A stretch of DNA of 64,000 nucleotides, taken from the NCBI RefSeq assembly GCF_001687365.1, contig NZ_CM004503.1:79493-143492 (forward strand). The letters are read 5' to 3'. Below are positions 9,471 to 18,200 of the stretch, piece after piece. The notes under the pieces were generated by a model that was given only the letters and a program-made list of their open reading frames with translations, did no database searches and had not been told where the DNA came from. A program made the translations under genes and the position numbers. How positions within the stretch are numbered: position 1 is the stretch's first letter; the number at the start of each line of letters is the position of its first letter. Source of the DNA: Pararhizobium polonicum (GTDB lineage Bacteria; Pseudomonadota; Alphaproteobacteria; Rhizobiales; Rhizobiaceae).

Positions 9471-9549
9471 CTTGTGGGAACATAGCCTGCAGGATTGACC
9501 CGCGACGCGCCTGTTCGTGACATTGCGTTCCAATTTGAGGAGCGTTTTG

Positions 9550-12459
9550 ATGAGTACGGGTATTTCGAGTTCGGATTTTGTCGGCCAATGGAGCCTGAGC
9601 TTCGCCGACATTGATTTCATCAATTCCAAACCGGCCGCTACCAGGCTTGGCTTGGCCTCGCAGTTGAAGTTTTTCAGCGCACGCGGATTTTTCGCTGACG
9701 ATGGCACATTGGTCCCGCACGATGCTGCCGAATACCTGGCCGAGCAGATCGGCGTCCCAGCCGACGAACTGTCCGGTTATGATTTCGGCGGGAGAAGCGC
9801 CCGCCGGCATTGCGCCGAGATTTTGCAGTATCTCGGCTTTCGCCGAATGACGCGAGGAGACCGGGACGCGCTTTCTTGCTGGATCATTGGCGAGCTTTGC
9901 CCGTCCGGGCAATCCGTGAGCGCCATGCTTGAGGCGGTGTTTCTTTGGTGCCGGGATCGCAATATCTATGGTCCTTCGGCCAAGGAGCTGGAACGGCTTG
10001 TTCGTTCGCAGCGGCAACAATATCTGGACGGCTGGCTTCATGAGGTGAGCGCAGCGCTTCCGCCTGGGACTGTTGCAGCGATGGAAATCTCCCTGGCTGA
10101 CGCGGAAGGGCCGACAGGCTTCAATGCGATGAAAGCCGACGCCGGGCAAGCAACCCTCGACAACATTCTCGAGGTGACCGCCCGGCTGGCGTTCATCCGA
10201 AAACTGAACCTTCCCCGGAATATGTTTTCGAACATCAATCCCGCGTGGATCGAGCATGTCGCCCGCCGCGTTTCCGGCGAAAAGGCATCGGAGATGCGCC
10301 GTCACACCGTGGCGCGCCAGCTTGCGCTTTATGCGGTTTATCTGATGGCGCGGGAAACCGCGATGACCGATGCAATGGTCGAGCTGCTCGTGGAAACGGT
10401 ACACAAGATCGGTGCTCGGTCGAAACGGAAGGTGGTGGGCGACATCGCCAAGGATGTCGAACGGGTCTATGGAAAGGAACGGCTGCTCGTCGATATTGCC
10501 ACTGCATCGATTGACGATCCGGACGGCCGCATTTGTGATGTCATCTTTCCGGTTGTCGGCAAGGAAAAGCTGGCGGCGATCATCAAGGAGAGCAATGCCA
10601 AGGGCGCGCTCGACCGCCGCATTTATGCGGTGATGCGCAATTCGTGGGCCAATCATTATCGTCGGATGCTACCAAGCTTGCTTTCCGTGCTGGAATTCCG
10701 CTCAAACAATGTGGTCTGGCGACCGGTTTTGTCAGCCCTCGACTGGATCAGGGCAAGGCTGGAGGACGGGTGCCGGTTCGTGCCGCAACAAGATGTGCCG
10801 ATAGATGGCGTGATCCCGGCAAAGTGGCGCAGTTCGGTCATCGATGGAAATGGTCGCGTCAACCGTATCAGCTATGAACTCTGCGTCCTGACCCAATTAC
10901 GGGACTGCATCCGGTCCAAGGAAATCTGGGTTGTTGGCGCTGACCGTTACCGCAATCCCGATGATGATCTGCCAAAGGATTTTGCGGATCGGCGTTCTTC
11001 TTATTATTCCAAGCTAAACCTGACCCAGGATGCCTGCGAATTTGTGGCAGTGGTTCGCCAGGAACTGGAACACGAGTTGCTGCTTCTGAACGAAACAATG
11101 CCACGAAACGAGAAGGTGAGAATCCTATGGCGCGGCGAAAACCGGATATCGATCACGCCGTTCAAGCCAGCACCGGAACCGAAAGGGCTGGCAGCAATCA
11201 AATCGGAAATCAGTCAGCGCTGGCCGATGACGGGCCTCCTCGATGTCCTGAAGGAAGCAGCCCTCGACACCGGGCTTCTAGATGCCTTCGAAACCTCGGC
11301 CTCCCGCGTCGCCCTGCCCAAGGCTGTTCTGGATCAGCGACTGCTATTTTGCCTCTATGGTCTCGGCACCAATGCCGGTCTGAAGCGAGTCGCCGGAGCT
11401 ACCACAGATGCCAGCTATGAGGAGCTTCTTCATGTACATCGCCGCTTCATTCACGCGGGCGCTTTGCGGGAAGCCTGCGCTCGGGTCGCCAATGCCACGC
11501 TTGCGGTTCGCAATGCAGCGGTCTGGGGTGACGCCGGAACTGCCTGCGCATCGGATTCCACGAAGTTCGGGGCCTGGGATCGCAACCTGATGACCGAATG
11601 GCATGCCCGCTATGGCGGGCGCGGCGTCATGATCTACTGGCATGTCGAAAAGCGAGCCACCTGCGTTTATTCCCAGCTCAAACGGTGCTCTTCATCGGAA
11701 GTCGCATCGATGATCGAAGGCGTTCTTCGGCATTGCACCGATCTGGAAATCCAACGGCAATATGTCGATAGCCACGGCCAGAGCGCCGTTGGTTTCGCCT
11801 TTTGCCGGTTGCTCGGCTTTGAACTCGCCCCACGCCTGAAGGCCATTGCCCGGCAGAAACTGGCGTTACCGGATGCGAGCTTTCGGACAATATTGCCGAA
11901 TCTGCTTCCGGTCCTTTCCAACCCGATCAACTGGGAGGAGATCGAACAGCAATATGATGAAATGGTCAAATATGCCGCTGCCATGCAGACGCGCACAGCC
12001 GATCCGGAGGCGATCCTGCGCCGCTTCGCGCGGGCGGAAGTGATGCACCCAACCTACAAGGCGTTGAGCGAACTCGGACGTGCGGTCAAGACGATCTTTC
12101 TATGCCGTTACCTGCGCCAGGAAGCCTTCCGCCGGGAAATCCATGAAGGGCTCAACGTCGTTGAAAACTGGAACAGCGCCAACGGTTTCGTCTTCTTCGG
12201 TAAAGGTGGCGAAATGGCGACCAACCGCATTGATGAGCAGGAGGCTTCGGCGCTTGCGTTGCATCTCCTTCAAGCATCGCTTGTCTATGTCAACACGCGC
12301 ATGCTGCAAACGGTACTCACCGAGCCGTCATGGCAGGGCCGGATGGCACCGGAAGATTATCGCGGCCTCACCCCGCTGATCTACGCTCACGTCAATCCCT
12401 ATGGCCGGTTCGATCTCGATCTGGACAGCCGGATAGATTTCGACAAAATTGCCGCATGA
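9550..12459 (+). CDS. tnpA: Tn3-family transposase of the inner transposon
   Basis: This transposase of about 969 residues has its start at the ATG at 9550, preceded by TGAGGAGCG; a GTG at 9517 would add 11 residues without a good ribosome site. The N-terminal DUF4158-type region carries [16 protein letters not shown], and the C-terminal catalytic half carries the three expected acidic positions: D in [12 protein letters not shown] in [13 protein letters not shown] and E in [14 protein letters not shown]. It is full length and unbroken. Its sequence is only distantly like the outer transposase, consistent with the unrelated inverted repeats. The gene begins 123 bp inside the left end and reads inward, towards the cargo. 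Confidence 0.93.
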   Translation: MSTGISSSDFVGQWSLSFADIDFINSKPAATRLGLASQLKFFSARGFFADDGTLVPHDAAEYLAEQIGVPADELSGYDFGGRSARRHCAEILQYLGFRRMTRGDRDALSCWIIGELCPSGQSVSAMLEAVFLWCRDRNIYGPSAKELERLVRSQRQQYLDGWLHEVSAALPPGTVAAMEISLADAEGPTGFNAMKADAGQATLDNILEVTARLAFIRKLNLPRNMFSNINPAWIEHVARRVSGEKASEMRRHTVARQLALYAVYLMARETAMTDAMVELLVETVHKIGARSKRKVVGDIAKDVERVYGKERLLVDIATASIDDPDGRICDVIFPVVGKEKLAAIIKESNAKGALDRRIYAVMRNSWANHYRRMLPSLLSVLEFRSNNVVWRPVLSALDWIRARLEDGCRFVPQQDVPIDGVIPAKWRSSVIDGNGRVNRISYELCVLTQLRDCIRSKEIWVVGADRYRNPDDDLPKDFADRRSSYYSKLNLTQDACEFVAVVRQELEHELLLLNETMPRNEKVRILWRGENRISITPFKPAPEPKGLAAIKSEISQRWPMTGLLDVLKEAALDTGLLDAFETSASRVALPKAVLDQRLLFCLYGLGTNAGLKRVAGATTDASYEELLHVHRRFIHAGALREACARVANATLAVRNAAVWGDAGTACASDSTKFGAWDRNLMTEWHARYGGRGVMIYWHVEKRATCVYSQLKRCSSSEVASMIEGVLRHCTDLEIQRQYVDSHGQSAVGFAFCRLLGFELAPRLKAIARQKLALPDASFRTILPNLLPVLSNPINWEEIEQQYDEMVKYAAAMQTRTADPEAILRRFARAEVMHPTYKALSELGRAVKTIFLCRYLRQEAFRREIHEGLNVVENWNSANGFVFFGKGGEMATNRIDEQEASALALHLLQASLVYVNTRMLQTVLTEPSWQGRMAPEDYRGLTPLIYAHVNPYGRFDLDLDSRIDFDKIAA

Positions 12460-12708
12460 GCAGCGGCGCGAAAATGCCAGTTGCAAAACTCAGGCGCAAA
12501 ATTCCAACTTTTGTTGGGAGATTTGCGACGCATTTTCGGCCATACCTCAGGAAAAATATAACGCTGTGGCCGTCATCGCAAACGCTCTCGATCCGTATCG
12601 TAATACTATAGTGTCACTTTGTGCTATTAAATTGGCACACCTATTGCATCTATCCTCACGTCCCTCGGAGCGGGTCCGCGGGCTAACACGCGTTAACGTG
12701 AGGAAAAT

Positions 12709-13497
12709 ATGGAAAATCTTGTCGCAACACGTCGGGCCGCCATGCTAGGTTCAATGGGCCTTGCCGTAGCGGTCGCTGGCGCTCCAAGTGCAAAAGCAAA
12801 TCAGACTGCCGCAAATATGGGCGGCATCCACGCTATCCCCGAACTGGCCCCGCATTGGAAGCAACTTGATCTCGCTGAAATCCTCTCGCGTCCGGCTGCC
12901 TATTGCTCAGTTAGCCAGAACAAGTCCTGCTATGATCCTGGCGGCGTGCAGGCTGCAGAGGGTCACCGCGAGCGAGGCAGCCTTCCGGCGACGGTCAAGG
13001 TGGTCGAGGCCGCCCGCAAGGCGAAGAATTTCGTGTCGTTCAACTGGATCGGCTATGAAGTCTTCCGGCAGGATTATCCAATGAACGACTTCGATCGCGT
13101 TCAGTTCGGCTCTTGGACTAAAGGTCTGAACTGGACGAAGGAGCAGCAGGCACGCGACAACGAGCTCGTGGGAGAGCTGCAAGCTCTGGTGCGTCCTGGC
13201 GATAACGAATTTAACGAGCGCGCACTTCAGACGGCGTTCATCGGAACCCAGCTTCCGCTTGAGCTATCGCGCAAGAAGATCGAAGTCATCGTCCTGACGG
13301 GCATCCATCTCGACTGGTGCATCGAAGGCAACGCGCGGCTGGCTCGTGACAACGGGTATCTTCCCATTGTGATCGGCGACGCCTGCGGTTGCCAGAAGCC
13401 GGAACAGGAAAAGGCAGCAATGGAGCGCATCAACAATTTCTTCGCGCCCGTCATTTCGTCAGAGACTTTTGTCAAGCTGCTCAAGCAGTCCTCTTGA
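12709..13497 (+). CDS. Isochorismatase-family cysteine hydrolase with an N-terminal export signal
   Basis: This 262-residue protein has the isochorismatase-superfamily fold signatures: a catalytic cysteine at C204 in HLDWCIEGNARLARDNGY and the following VIGDACG strand. The first 30 residues (RRAAMLGSMGLAVAVAGAPSAKA) look like a twin-arginine or general signal sequence, unusual because most relatives are cytosolic. Family members hydrolyse amides or vinyl ethers (nicotinamide, carbamoylsarcosine, isochorismate); the substrate cannot be read here. It is the first cargo gene after the inner transposase, followed by an XRE-cupin regulator on the same strand. An acquired amide-detoxifying or assimilating role is plausible. 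Confidence 0.75.
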   Translation: MENLVATRRAAMLGSMGLAVAVAGAPSAKANQTAANMGGIHAIPELAPHWKQLDLAEILSRPAAYCSVSQNKSCYDPGGVQAAEGHRERGSLPATVKVVEAARKAKNFVSFNWIGYEVFRQDYPMNDFDRVQFGSWTKGLNWTKEQQARDNELVGELQALVRPGDNEFNERALQTAFIGTQLPLELSRKKIEVIVLTGIHLDWCIEGNARLARDNGYLPIVIGDACGCQKPEQEKAAMERINNFFAPVISSETFVKLLKQSS

Positions 13498-13566
13498 TCC
13501 AGCGAGGGGCGTCGTTGAGAAGCGACGTCGCTTGAAAGTCAAATCCGCGTCTACTATCGTAGCACG

Positions 13567-14130
13567 ATGAGCACAGATAATATGGACAAGCGGATTGGAG
13601 CGCGTATTCGGACCGAGCGCGAAAGTCGGGGTTGGTCCCTGAGCGACCTCGCAGCCAAGGCGTCAGTTTCTCGCGCGATGGTCTATAAGGTCGAGCGAGG
13701 CGAGAGCAGCCCCACTGCAAACATGCTCGGCAAGCTGTCTGGCGCTTTCGGCTTGAGCATGTCCACGCTGATGGCGCGAGCGGAGATACAGCAGGGTCGG
13801 CTCCTCAGGAAGGCTGACCAGCCCGTCTGGGCCGATCCTGAAACGGGATATCTCCGCCGCCACGTTTCACCACGCTCGGACATGCCGCTGGATCTTGTCA
13901 ACGTGACTCTTCCCGCTGGCAAGGAGGTGCCCATGCCAGCCTCAGCCTATGCCTTCCTCCGCCAGCTCGTATGGGTCCTGTCTGGAGAGCTCGTGTTTGT
14001 AGAAGGCCAGACGCAGCACGAAATGAAGGAAGGAGATTGCCTGGAACTCGGCCCACCAACCGATTGCGTGTTCAAGAACGCAAGCGAGCGGGAGTGCGTT
14101 TATGCAGTGGCGGCATTGACCGTAGGCTGA
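13567..14130 (+). CDS. XRE-family transcriptional regulator with C-terminal cupin domain
   Basis: This 187-residue regulator has an N-terminal helix-turn-helix (GWSLSDLAAKASVSRAMVYKVERGESSPT, residues 22-50 region) joined to a small cupin barrel (VWVLSGELVFVEG...MKEGDCLELGPP). Regulators of this form usually sense a small metabolite and repress neighbouring genes. It lies between the hydrolase and the acetyltransferase genes on the same strand, so it may control either. The protein seems complete. Confidence 0.82.
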   Translation: MSTDNMDKRIGARIRTERESRGWSLSDLAAKASVSRAMVYKVERGESSPTANMLGKLSGAFGLSMSTLMARAEIQQGRLLRKADQPVWADPETGYLRRHVSPRSDMPLDLVNVTLPAGKEVPMPASAYAFLRQLVWVLSGELVFVEGQTQHEMKEGDCLELGPPTDCVFKNASERECVYAVAALTVG

Positions 14131-14207
14131 CTTCGGCGGAATGCGTTGCACCAACATGTTTAATATAGTAGACATAAACCTATCATATTAAACAAATGGA
14201 AGCGACC

Positions 14208-14726
14208 ATGGAAATACGTGACGTCATCGAAGCAGATATTCCCGGCATCACCGACATCTACAACCATGCAGTCGCGAACACGACAGCAATCTGGAACGAC
14301 GCCGAAGTCGATAAGGCTAACAGACATAGCTGGCTGGCCGATCGAGGCAGGCTCGGCTATCCAGTCCTGGTGGCTATCGGCGAGGACGGTCAGGTCGTCG
14401 GCTACGCGTCCTTCGGCGACTGGCGAGCCTTCGATGGCTACAGACATACCGTCGAACATTCCGTCTATGTGAGGGTGGACCAGCGCGGCAAAGGCACGGG
14501 AGTGAAACTCATGGAGGCCCTCGTCGAGCGCGCGCGAGCGATCGGCAAGCACGTTATGGTCGCTGGGATTGAAGCCGAGAACCTCGGCTCCGTACGCCTG
14601 CATGAGAAGCTCGGCTTCGAGCATGTCGGTCATCTCAAGCAGGTCGGCACCAAATTCGGCAAATGGCTTGACCTCGTGTTCATGCAGTTGACGCTCAATC
14701 CCGGCGGCTTCCCTGAGCAGCGGTGA
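14208..14726 (+). CDS. GNAT N-acetyltransferase, phosphinothricin/methionine-sulfoximine acetyltransferase-like
   Basis: This 172-residue GNAT protein has the acetyl-CoA-binding segment VYVRVDQRGKGTGVKLMEAL and the later ENLGSVRLHEKLGFEHVG and VGTKFGKWLDLVFMQL motifs. The last of these is very typical of the PAT/YncA (MddA) subgroup that acetylates phosphinothricin, methionine sulfoximine and related amino-acid analogues. The ATG at 14208 has GGAAG at good spacing; an upstream ATG at 14196 would add four residues but has no ribosome site. As transposon cargo it could act as a resistance or detoxification gene. Substrate specificity is inferred from family. Confidence 0.8.
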   Translation: MEIRDVIEADIPGITDIYNHAVANTTAIWNDAEVDKANRHSWLADRGRLGYPVLVAIGEDGQVVGYASFGDWRAFDGYRHTVEHSVYVRVDQRGKGTGVKLMEALVERARAIGKHVMVAGIEAENLGSVRLHEKLGFEHVGHLKQVGTKFGKWLDLVFMQLTLNPGGFPEQR

Positions 14727-14814
14727 GGAACATGCCTTCCGCTGTATTCGCGACGATCTCAGCAGCGGACGCTCGGTAGTTGGCTTGATGCCCCTTCAGT
14801 CGCAAATCCCCGAT

Positions 14815-15624
14815 TTAAGTTTGCCTCGGCGTACAAACGACAAAACGCATACCCGGAGATTCGCTCACGTCGAGGCTCATATACTCGAATTCGAGTTGGC
14901 CGGCTGACGGGTGGCGAATGCGTTTCACGGTGGAGGGCTGAAGCACGACATCGTGACGTGGCCACCATGCGCGGAACTCGGGACTCTCCTTCGTCAGAAC
15001 GGCAATCAGTCGCTCGAAATCCGGATCGCCCGCATATCGGGCACTGTCCGCCCGGAAGATCGCCAGCGATAGTGGCGCGAGATCGCCCCAATCCGCCAGA
15101 AGCCGCCGATGCGCTTCGTTCACGAACATCAGGTGCATCATGTTGCGGGCATCGCCTTCGAGGCGTCCGAAATCGCCGAAGACGGTAACGGCAGCCGCGT
15201 TCCAGGCGAGCACGTCCCAGCGACGGCCCAGCACATAGGCCGGCTGCCCGGCCATACTGTCGAGCATCCGGGCGAGTGCGCCTGGCACTTGTTCAGGACC
15301 ATGGGAACGGGTTTGCGGTGATGGGCGATCAGCCAGCGTGAACAGATGCTGGCGTTCGGCCGGATCGAGATTCAGAGCCTCGGCAAGTGCGTTGAGCACT
15401 TCCGCTGAAGGCCGCACGTCGCGGCCCTGTTCCAGCCATGTGTACCAAGTGGTGCCGACCCCGGCGAGAAGCGCAACCTCCTCACGGCGGAGACCCGGCG
15501 TGCGCCGCCGGAAGCCGTTGGGAAGGCCAACGGCAGAGGGCGTCAGCCGCTCGCGGCGGGAGCGCAGGAAATCCCCGAACTCTTTTCTCCGCGCGTCAAT
15601 GTGGTCCACAAGTGCATCCATCAT
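14815..15624 (-). CDS. XRE-family regulator with MmyB-like ligand-binding domain
   Basis: This 269-residue protein has an N-terminal helix-turn-helix (GLRREEVALLAGVGTTWYTWLEQGRDVRPS, about residues 44-73) and the MmyB-like C-terminal domain (YVLGRRWDVLAWNAAAVTVFGDF...RNMMHLMFV). Members of this family commonly sit divergent from short-chain dehydrogenase genes and regulate them, exactly the arrangement here with 15730 and 16599. It is on the opposite strand, 105 bp from the first dehydrogenase start. The protein looks complete. Confidence 0.85.
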   Translation of the reverse strand: MMDALVDHIDARRKEFGDFLRSRRERLTPSAVGLPNGFRRRTPGLRREEVALLAGVGTTWYTWLEQGRDVRPSAEVLNALAEALNLDPAERQHLFTLADRPSPQTRSHGPEQVPGALARMLDSMAGQPAYVLGRRWDVLAWNAAAVTVFGDFGRLEGDARNMMHLMFVNEAHRRLLADWGDLAPLSLAIFRADSARYAGDPDFERLIAVLTKESPEFRAWWPRHDVVLQPSTVKRIRHPSAGQLEFEYMSLDVSESPGMRFVVCTPRQT

Positions 15625-15729
15625 TCGCTCATCATAGCAGTATTGATACCATGATCAAACCAGAACTGTTTGCCGTTTTCGATTCGGCGCAAATCACCTT
15701 CAACAGCGATTTGCGTGGAAGGCGATGTT

Positions 15730-16560
15730 ATGGCGGAGACAACAAGAACGATCCTGATCACGGGTTCAACCGATGGCGTCGGTCGCCGGGTGGCCGAACG
15801 GCTGGCGGCTCCCGAGACAACGATATTGATCCATGGTCGTGACCGGGATCGTGGCGAAAGCCTTGTTCAAGCCATTATACAATCCGGAGGGAAAGCGGCA
15901 TTCCATTCTGCCGACTTATCAACTCTCTCTGAAGTCCGAGACCTGGCCGACACCATTCTCCGCGATCACTCCCGTCTCGATGTGCTGATCAATAATGCCG
16001 GTATCGGTGTTACCGGCGCTTATCCGGGGCGCTGCGAAAGCCCGGATGGCTTCGAACTGCGCTTTGCGGTCAACTACCTGTCAGGCTTCCTGCTGACCCG
16101 GTTGCTTTTGCCGATACTGGAAAGCGGCCCGCGCGCCCGCATTGTCAATGTCGCTTCTGTCGGCCAACAGGCGATCGACTTCTCCGAGGTGATGCTGACG
16201 CGTGGCTATAGCGGTCGGCGTGCCTACTGCCAGAGCAAACTCGCGCAAATTCTCTTCACCTTCGATCTCGCCGAAGAACTGAAGGGAACGGGCGTCACCG
16301 TGAATGCCTTGCACCCGGCAACATACATGGCAACGGCCATGGTGCGCGGCGACGGTGTGTCACCCACAAGCAGCGTCGATGAAGGCGCTGATGCGATCCT
16401 GAATCTGGCCATCTCACCCGATCTCCAAGATAGATCCGGCCTCTATTTTGACGGGCTGCGGCCCTCTCGCGCCCAGGCCCAAGCCTATGACGCCGACGCT
16501 CGGCAGAGACTTCGGGCACTCAGCTTCCAACTCACGGGGCTTTCAAACCCCGTCGTGTGA
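15730..16560 (+). CDS. Short-chain dehydrogenase/reductase
   Basis: An NAD(P)-dependent oxidoreductase of the SDR superfamily. The start at 15730 gives MAETTRTILITGSTDGVGRR, with the nucleotide-binding TGSTDGVG near residues 11-18, then NNAG, and a catalytic YxxxK (AYCQSKLAQ). The length of 276 residues is normal; a longer frame from 15670 lacks a good ribosome site and adds an atypical N-terminus. C-terminal ASP-like features resemble light-dependent protochlorophyllide reductase-like or retinol dehydrogenase-like SDRs. It is divergent from the MmyB-type regulator and probably forms a two-gene operon with the next SDR. The substrate is unknown. Confidence 0.85.
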   Translation: MAETTRTILITGSTDGVGRRVAERLAAPETTILIHGRDRDRGESLVQAIIQSGGKAAFHSADLSTLSEVRDLADTILRDHSRLDVLINNAGIGVTGAYPGRCESPDGFELRFAVNYLSGFLLTRLLLPILESGPRARIVNVASVGQQAIDFSEVMLTRGYSGRRAYCQSKLAQILFTFDLAEELKGTGVTVNALHPATYMATAMVRGDGVSPTSSVDEGADAILNLAISPDLQDRSGLYFDGLRPSRAQAQAYDADARQRLRALSFQLTGLSNPVV

Positions 16561-16598
16561 CCACCTGATCCAGTTTCAACGCAACGAAAGGAACTCCC

Positions 16599-17315
16599 AT
16601 GTCTTCCCAACATATCGTCATCGTCGGCGGATCATCCGGAATTGGTCTCGCCACCGCCCGGCTACTTCTCGGCCAAGGTCACAGGGTTACGATCACTGGC
16701 CGGAAAGCCGAGCGGCTGGACACCGCCCGTAATCTCCTGACCGGCAATCTTGATACGCTGGTCATGGACGCCGCCGATCCGAGCGGATTGCCCGGAGCTT
16801 TCGAGCGAACCGGCAGTTTCGATCATCTTGTTCTAGCGCTTGGCAGCGGCAAGGGCGCTGGTCCTTTCGCATCAGTATCGCTCACCGATGTGAAGTCCGG
16901 TTTCGAGGAAAAGGTCTACGCGCATTTCGCCACGGCGCAGGCGGCGCTTCCGCATCTCGCCAAGGATGGTAGCCTGACCTTCATCTCGGCGGTGACGGCC
17001 CATGCTGCCATGCCCGGCACCGCCGGCATCGGCGCCGCCAACGCCGCCGTCGCTGCACTCGTGCCGATCCTCGCTGCTGAACTTCGGCCAATGCGCGTCA
17101 ATGCCGTGTCGCCGGGCGTGATTGACACGCCGTGGTGGAACTTTCTCACGGGCGAACAGAAGGTCCCTGTGTTTGCTGACTTCGCCGCAAAAACTCCCGT
17201 TGGGCGCGTCGGAACGCCTGAGGACATTGCGCAGGCCATCGCCTTCCTGATCGATAACACATTCATTTCGGGCCAGACGATCATTTGCGATGGCGGATTA
17301 CGGCTGACGGCATAG
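16599..17315 (+). CDS. Short-chain dehydrogenase/reductase
   Basis: This 238-residue SDR has the Rossmann motif VGGSSGIGLATA (about residues 7-18) and a C-terminal NAVSPGVIDTPWW and GQTIICDGG typical of classical SDRs. Around the active site the usual YxxxK is replaced by GTAGIGAANAAVAAL: no tyrosine-lysine pair is visible where the family has one, so the catalytic mechanism or even activity is uncertain. It lies 38 bp downstream of the other SDR, in the same direction, and probably shares its transcript. It ends the cargo before the right-end recombinase. Confidence 0.82.
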   Translation: MSSQHIVIVGGSSGIGLATARLLLGQGHRVTITGRKAERLDTARNLLTGNLDTLVMDAADPSGLPGAFERTGSFDHLVLALGSGKGAGPFASVSLTDVKSGFEEKVYAHFATAQAALPHLAKDGSLTFISAVTAHAAMPGTAGIGAANAAVAALVPILAAELRPMRVNAVSPGVIDTPWWNFLTGEQKVPVFADFAAKTPVGRVGTPEDIAQAIAFLIDNTFISGQTIICDGGLRLTA

Positions 17316-17469
17316 CGTTCCCCGTTCGCGAATATCCTGACTTTTCACTGGAAAAATTGCGGGCTGACATCGCGCGCAATTCGTGTCGCAAATGTCGGTC
17401 GTAAAAGTCCGCCGGAAGCGGGTGACTTTTGCGACAGCGTTCTGCCCAGCATCACTTTTGGGTACGCCC

Positions 17470-17570
17470 TAGAGTGACATTCAAATGTGACGTGGGCGAA
17501 GTGTAACAAAAGGGTGGATTTTCGTTCAAAGTGACATTACACAATCGGAATCACCCTAATGTTACAGAAT
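17470..17570. promoter_or_regulatory. Candidate resolution site upstream of the inner recombinase
   Basis: Repeated and inverted GTGACATT, TGTAACA and ATGTTAC units (17473-17492, 17501-17507, 17527-17542 and 17558-17567) crowd the 100 bp before the recombinase start. This is the place expected for a Tn3-family res site and the recombinase promoter. A related CAAAGTGACA core occurs inverted at 12610-12619, at the other edge of the cargo. Function is inferred from position and repetition. Confidence 0.45.
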
Positions 17571-17574
17571 TGCT

Positions 17575-18129
17575 ATGGCCCGCATCGGATACGCTCGCGT
17601 CAGCACCACAGATCAGGACCTTGATATTCAGAACGAGCGTCTGAAGGCCGCAGGTTGCGAAATCATCCGATCAGAAACCGGATCGGGAGCGTCCCGGAAG
17701 GGGCGATCCGAGCTGGAAACCATCATGCAGTTTCTGCATGCGGGCGACGAGCTGGTGGTGCTGCGGCTTGATCGGCTTGGCCGCTCCACCCGCGACGTTC
17801 TCAATCTTGTTCATGAGCTTGACGAAAAGGGCGCGTCCCTGCGCGTCCTTGAACCCGAAGTGACGACGGCGGGCAGCATGGGCCGGATGGTCATCACCAT
17901 CCTCGGCATGGTCGCGGACATGGAACTCAAGTTCATCAAAGACAGACAACGTGCGGGCATCGACGCAGCAAAAGTTGACGGCATCTACAAGGGCAGGAAG
18001 AAGAATGTCGATGACGCCGAGATTCGCAGGCGGATCACGGCTGGTGCAACGAAAGCTGCCGTCGCTCGTGAGCTGAACATTTCCAGGATGACTGTCTACC
18101 GCGCCTTGGAAGGTCAAGGCTCGCCATAA
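17575..18129 (+). CDS. tnpR: Serine recombinase/resolvase of the inner transposon
   Basis: This 184-residue serine recombinase has the nucleophile S10 in [24 protein letters not shown] with the catalytic arginines, the E-helix region ([29 protein letters not shown]) and a C-terminal helix-turn-helix ([21 protein letters not shown]). It is the right length for a TnpR and is intact. It stops 71 bp before the end of the inner element. It differs markedly from the outer resolvase, supporting separate origins. It should resolve cointegrates at the repeats just upstream. Confidence 0.92.
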   Translation: MARIGYARVSTTDQDLDIQNERLKAAGCEIIRSETGSGASRKGRSELETIMQFLHAGDELVVLRLDRLGRSTRDVLNLVHELDEKGASLRVLEPEVTTAGSMGRMVITILGMVADMELKFIKDRQRAGIDAAKVDGIYKGRKKNVDDAEIRRRITAGATKAAVARELNISRMTVYRALEGQGSP

Positions 18130-18156
18130 GACTATGTGATCACGAGTTCACCATCC

Positions 18157-18200
18157 GTTCTTTGAGTTGGCCAAAATCGCAGCTTCGGGCCGACTGGGCC
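18157..18200 (-). repeat. Right terminal inverted repeat of the inner transposon
   Basis: The reverse complement of this stretch matches 9427-9470 (37 bp perfect, then one mismatch and six more matches). It is followed immediately by the TTGTT duplication at 18201-18205. Confidence 0.93.

Larger units (their letters stand above)
9427..18200. mobile_element. Inner Tn3-family transposon with catabolic/detoxification cargo (8,774 bp)
   Basis: The element is bounded by near-identical inverted repeats (9427-9470 and 18157-18200; 37 bp perfect, about 43 of 44 overall) beginning GGCCCAGTCGG, and by a TTGTT duplication. It holds its own intact transposase (9550-12459), five cargo genes plus a divergent regulator (12709-17315), and a serine recombinase at the right end (17575-18129). 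Its ends lack the usual GGGG start and resemble neither end of the outer element, so this is a distinct Tn3 lineage. All the parts needed for movement look intact, so it may still be active. Confidence 0.94.

Noticed and set aside
9050..9520. 156-residue protein as an independent gene
   Set aside because: Its tail is read from the inner transposon repeat; the first 126 residues are the start of the split outer transposase.
9388..10656. 422-codon open frame on the minus strand
   Set aside because: It lies antisense to the inner transposase and its left repeat, has no recognisable domain, and reads like a high-GC shadow.
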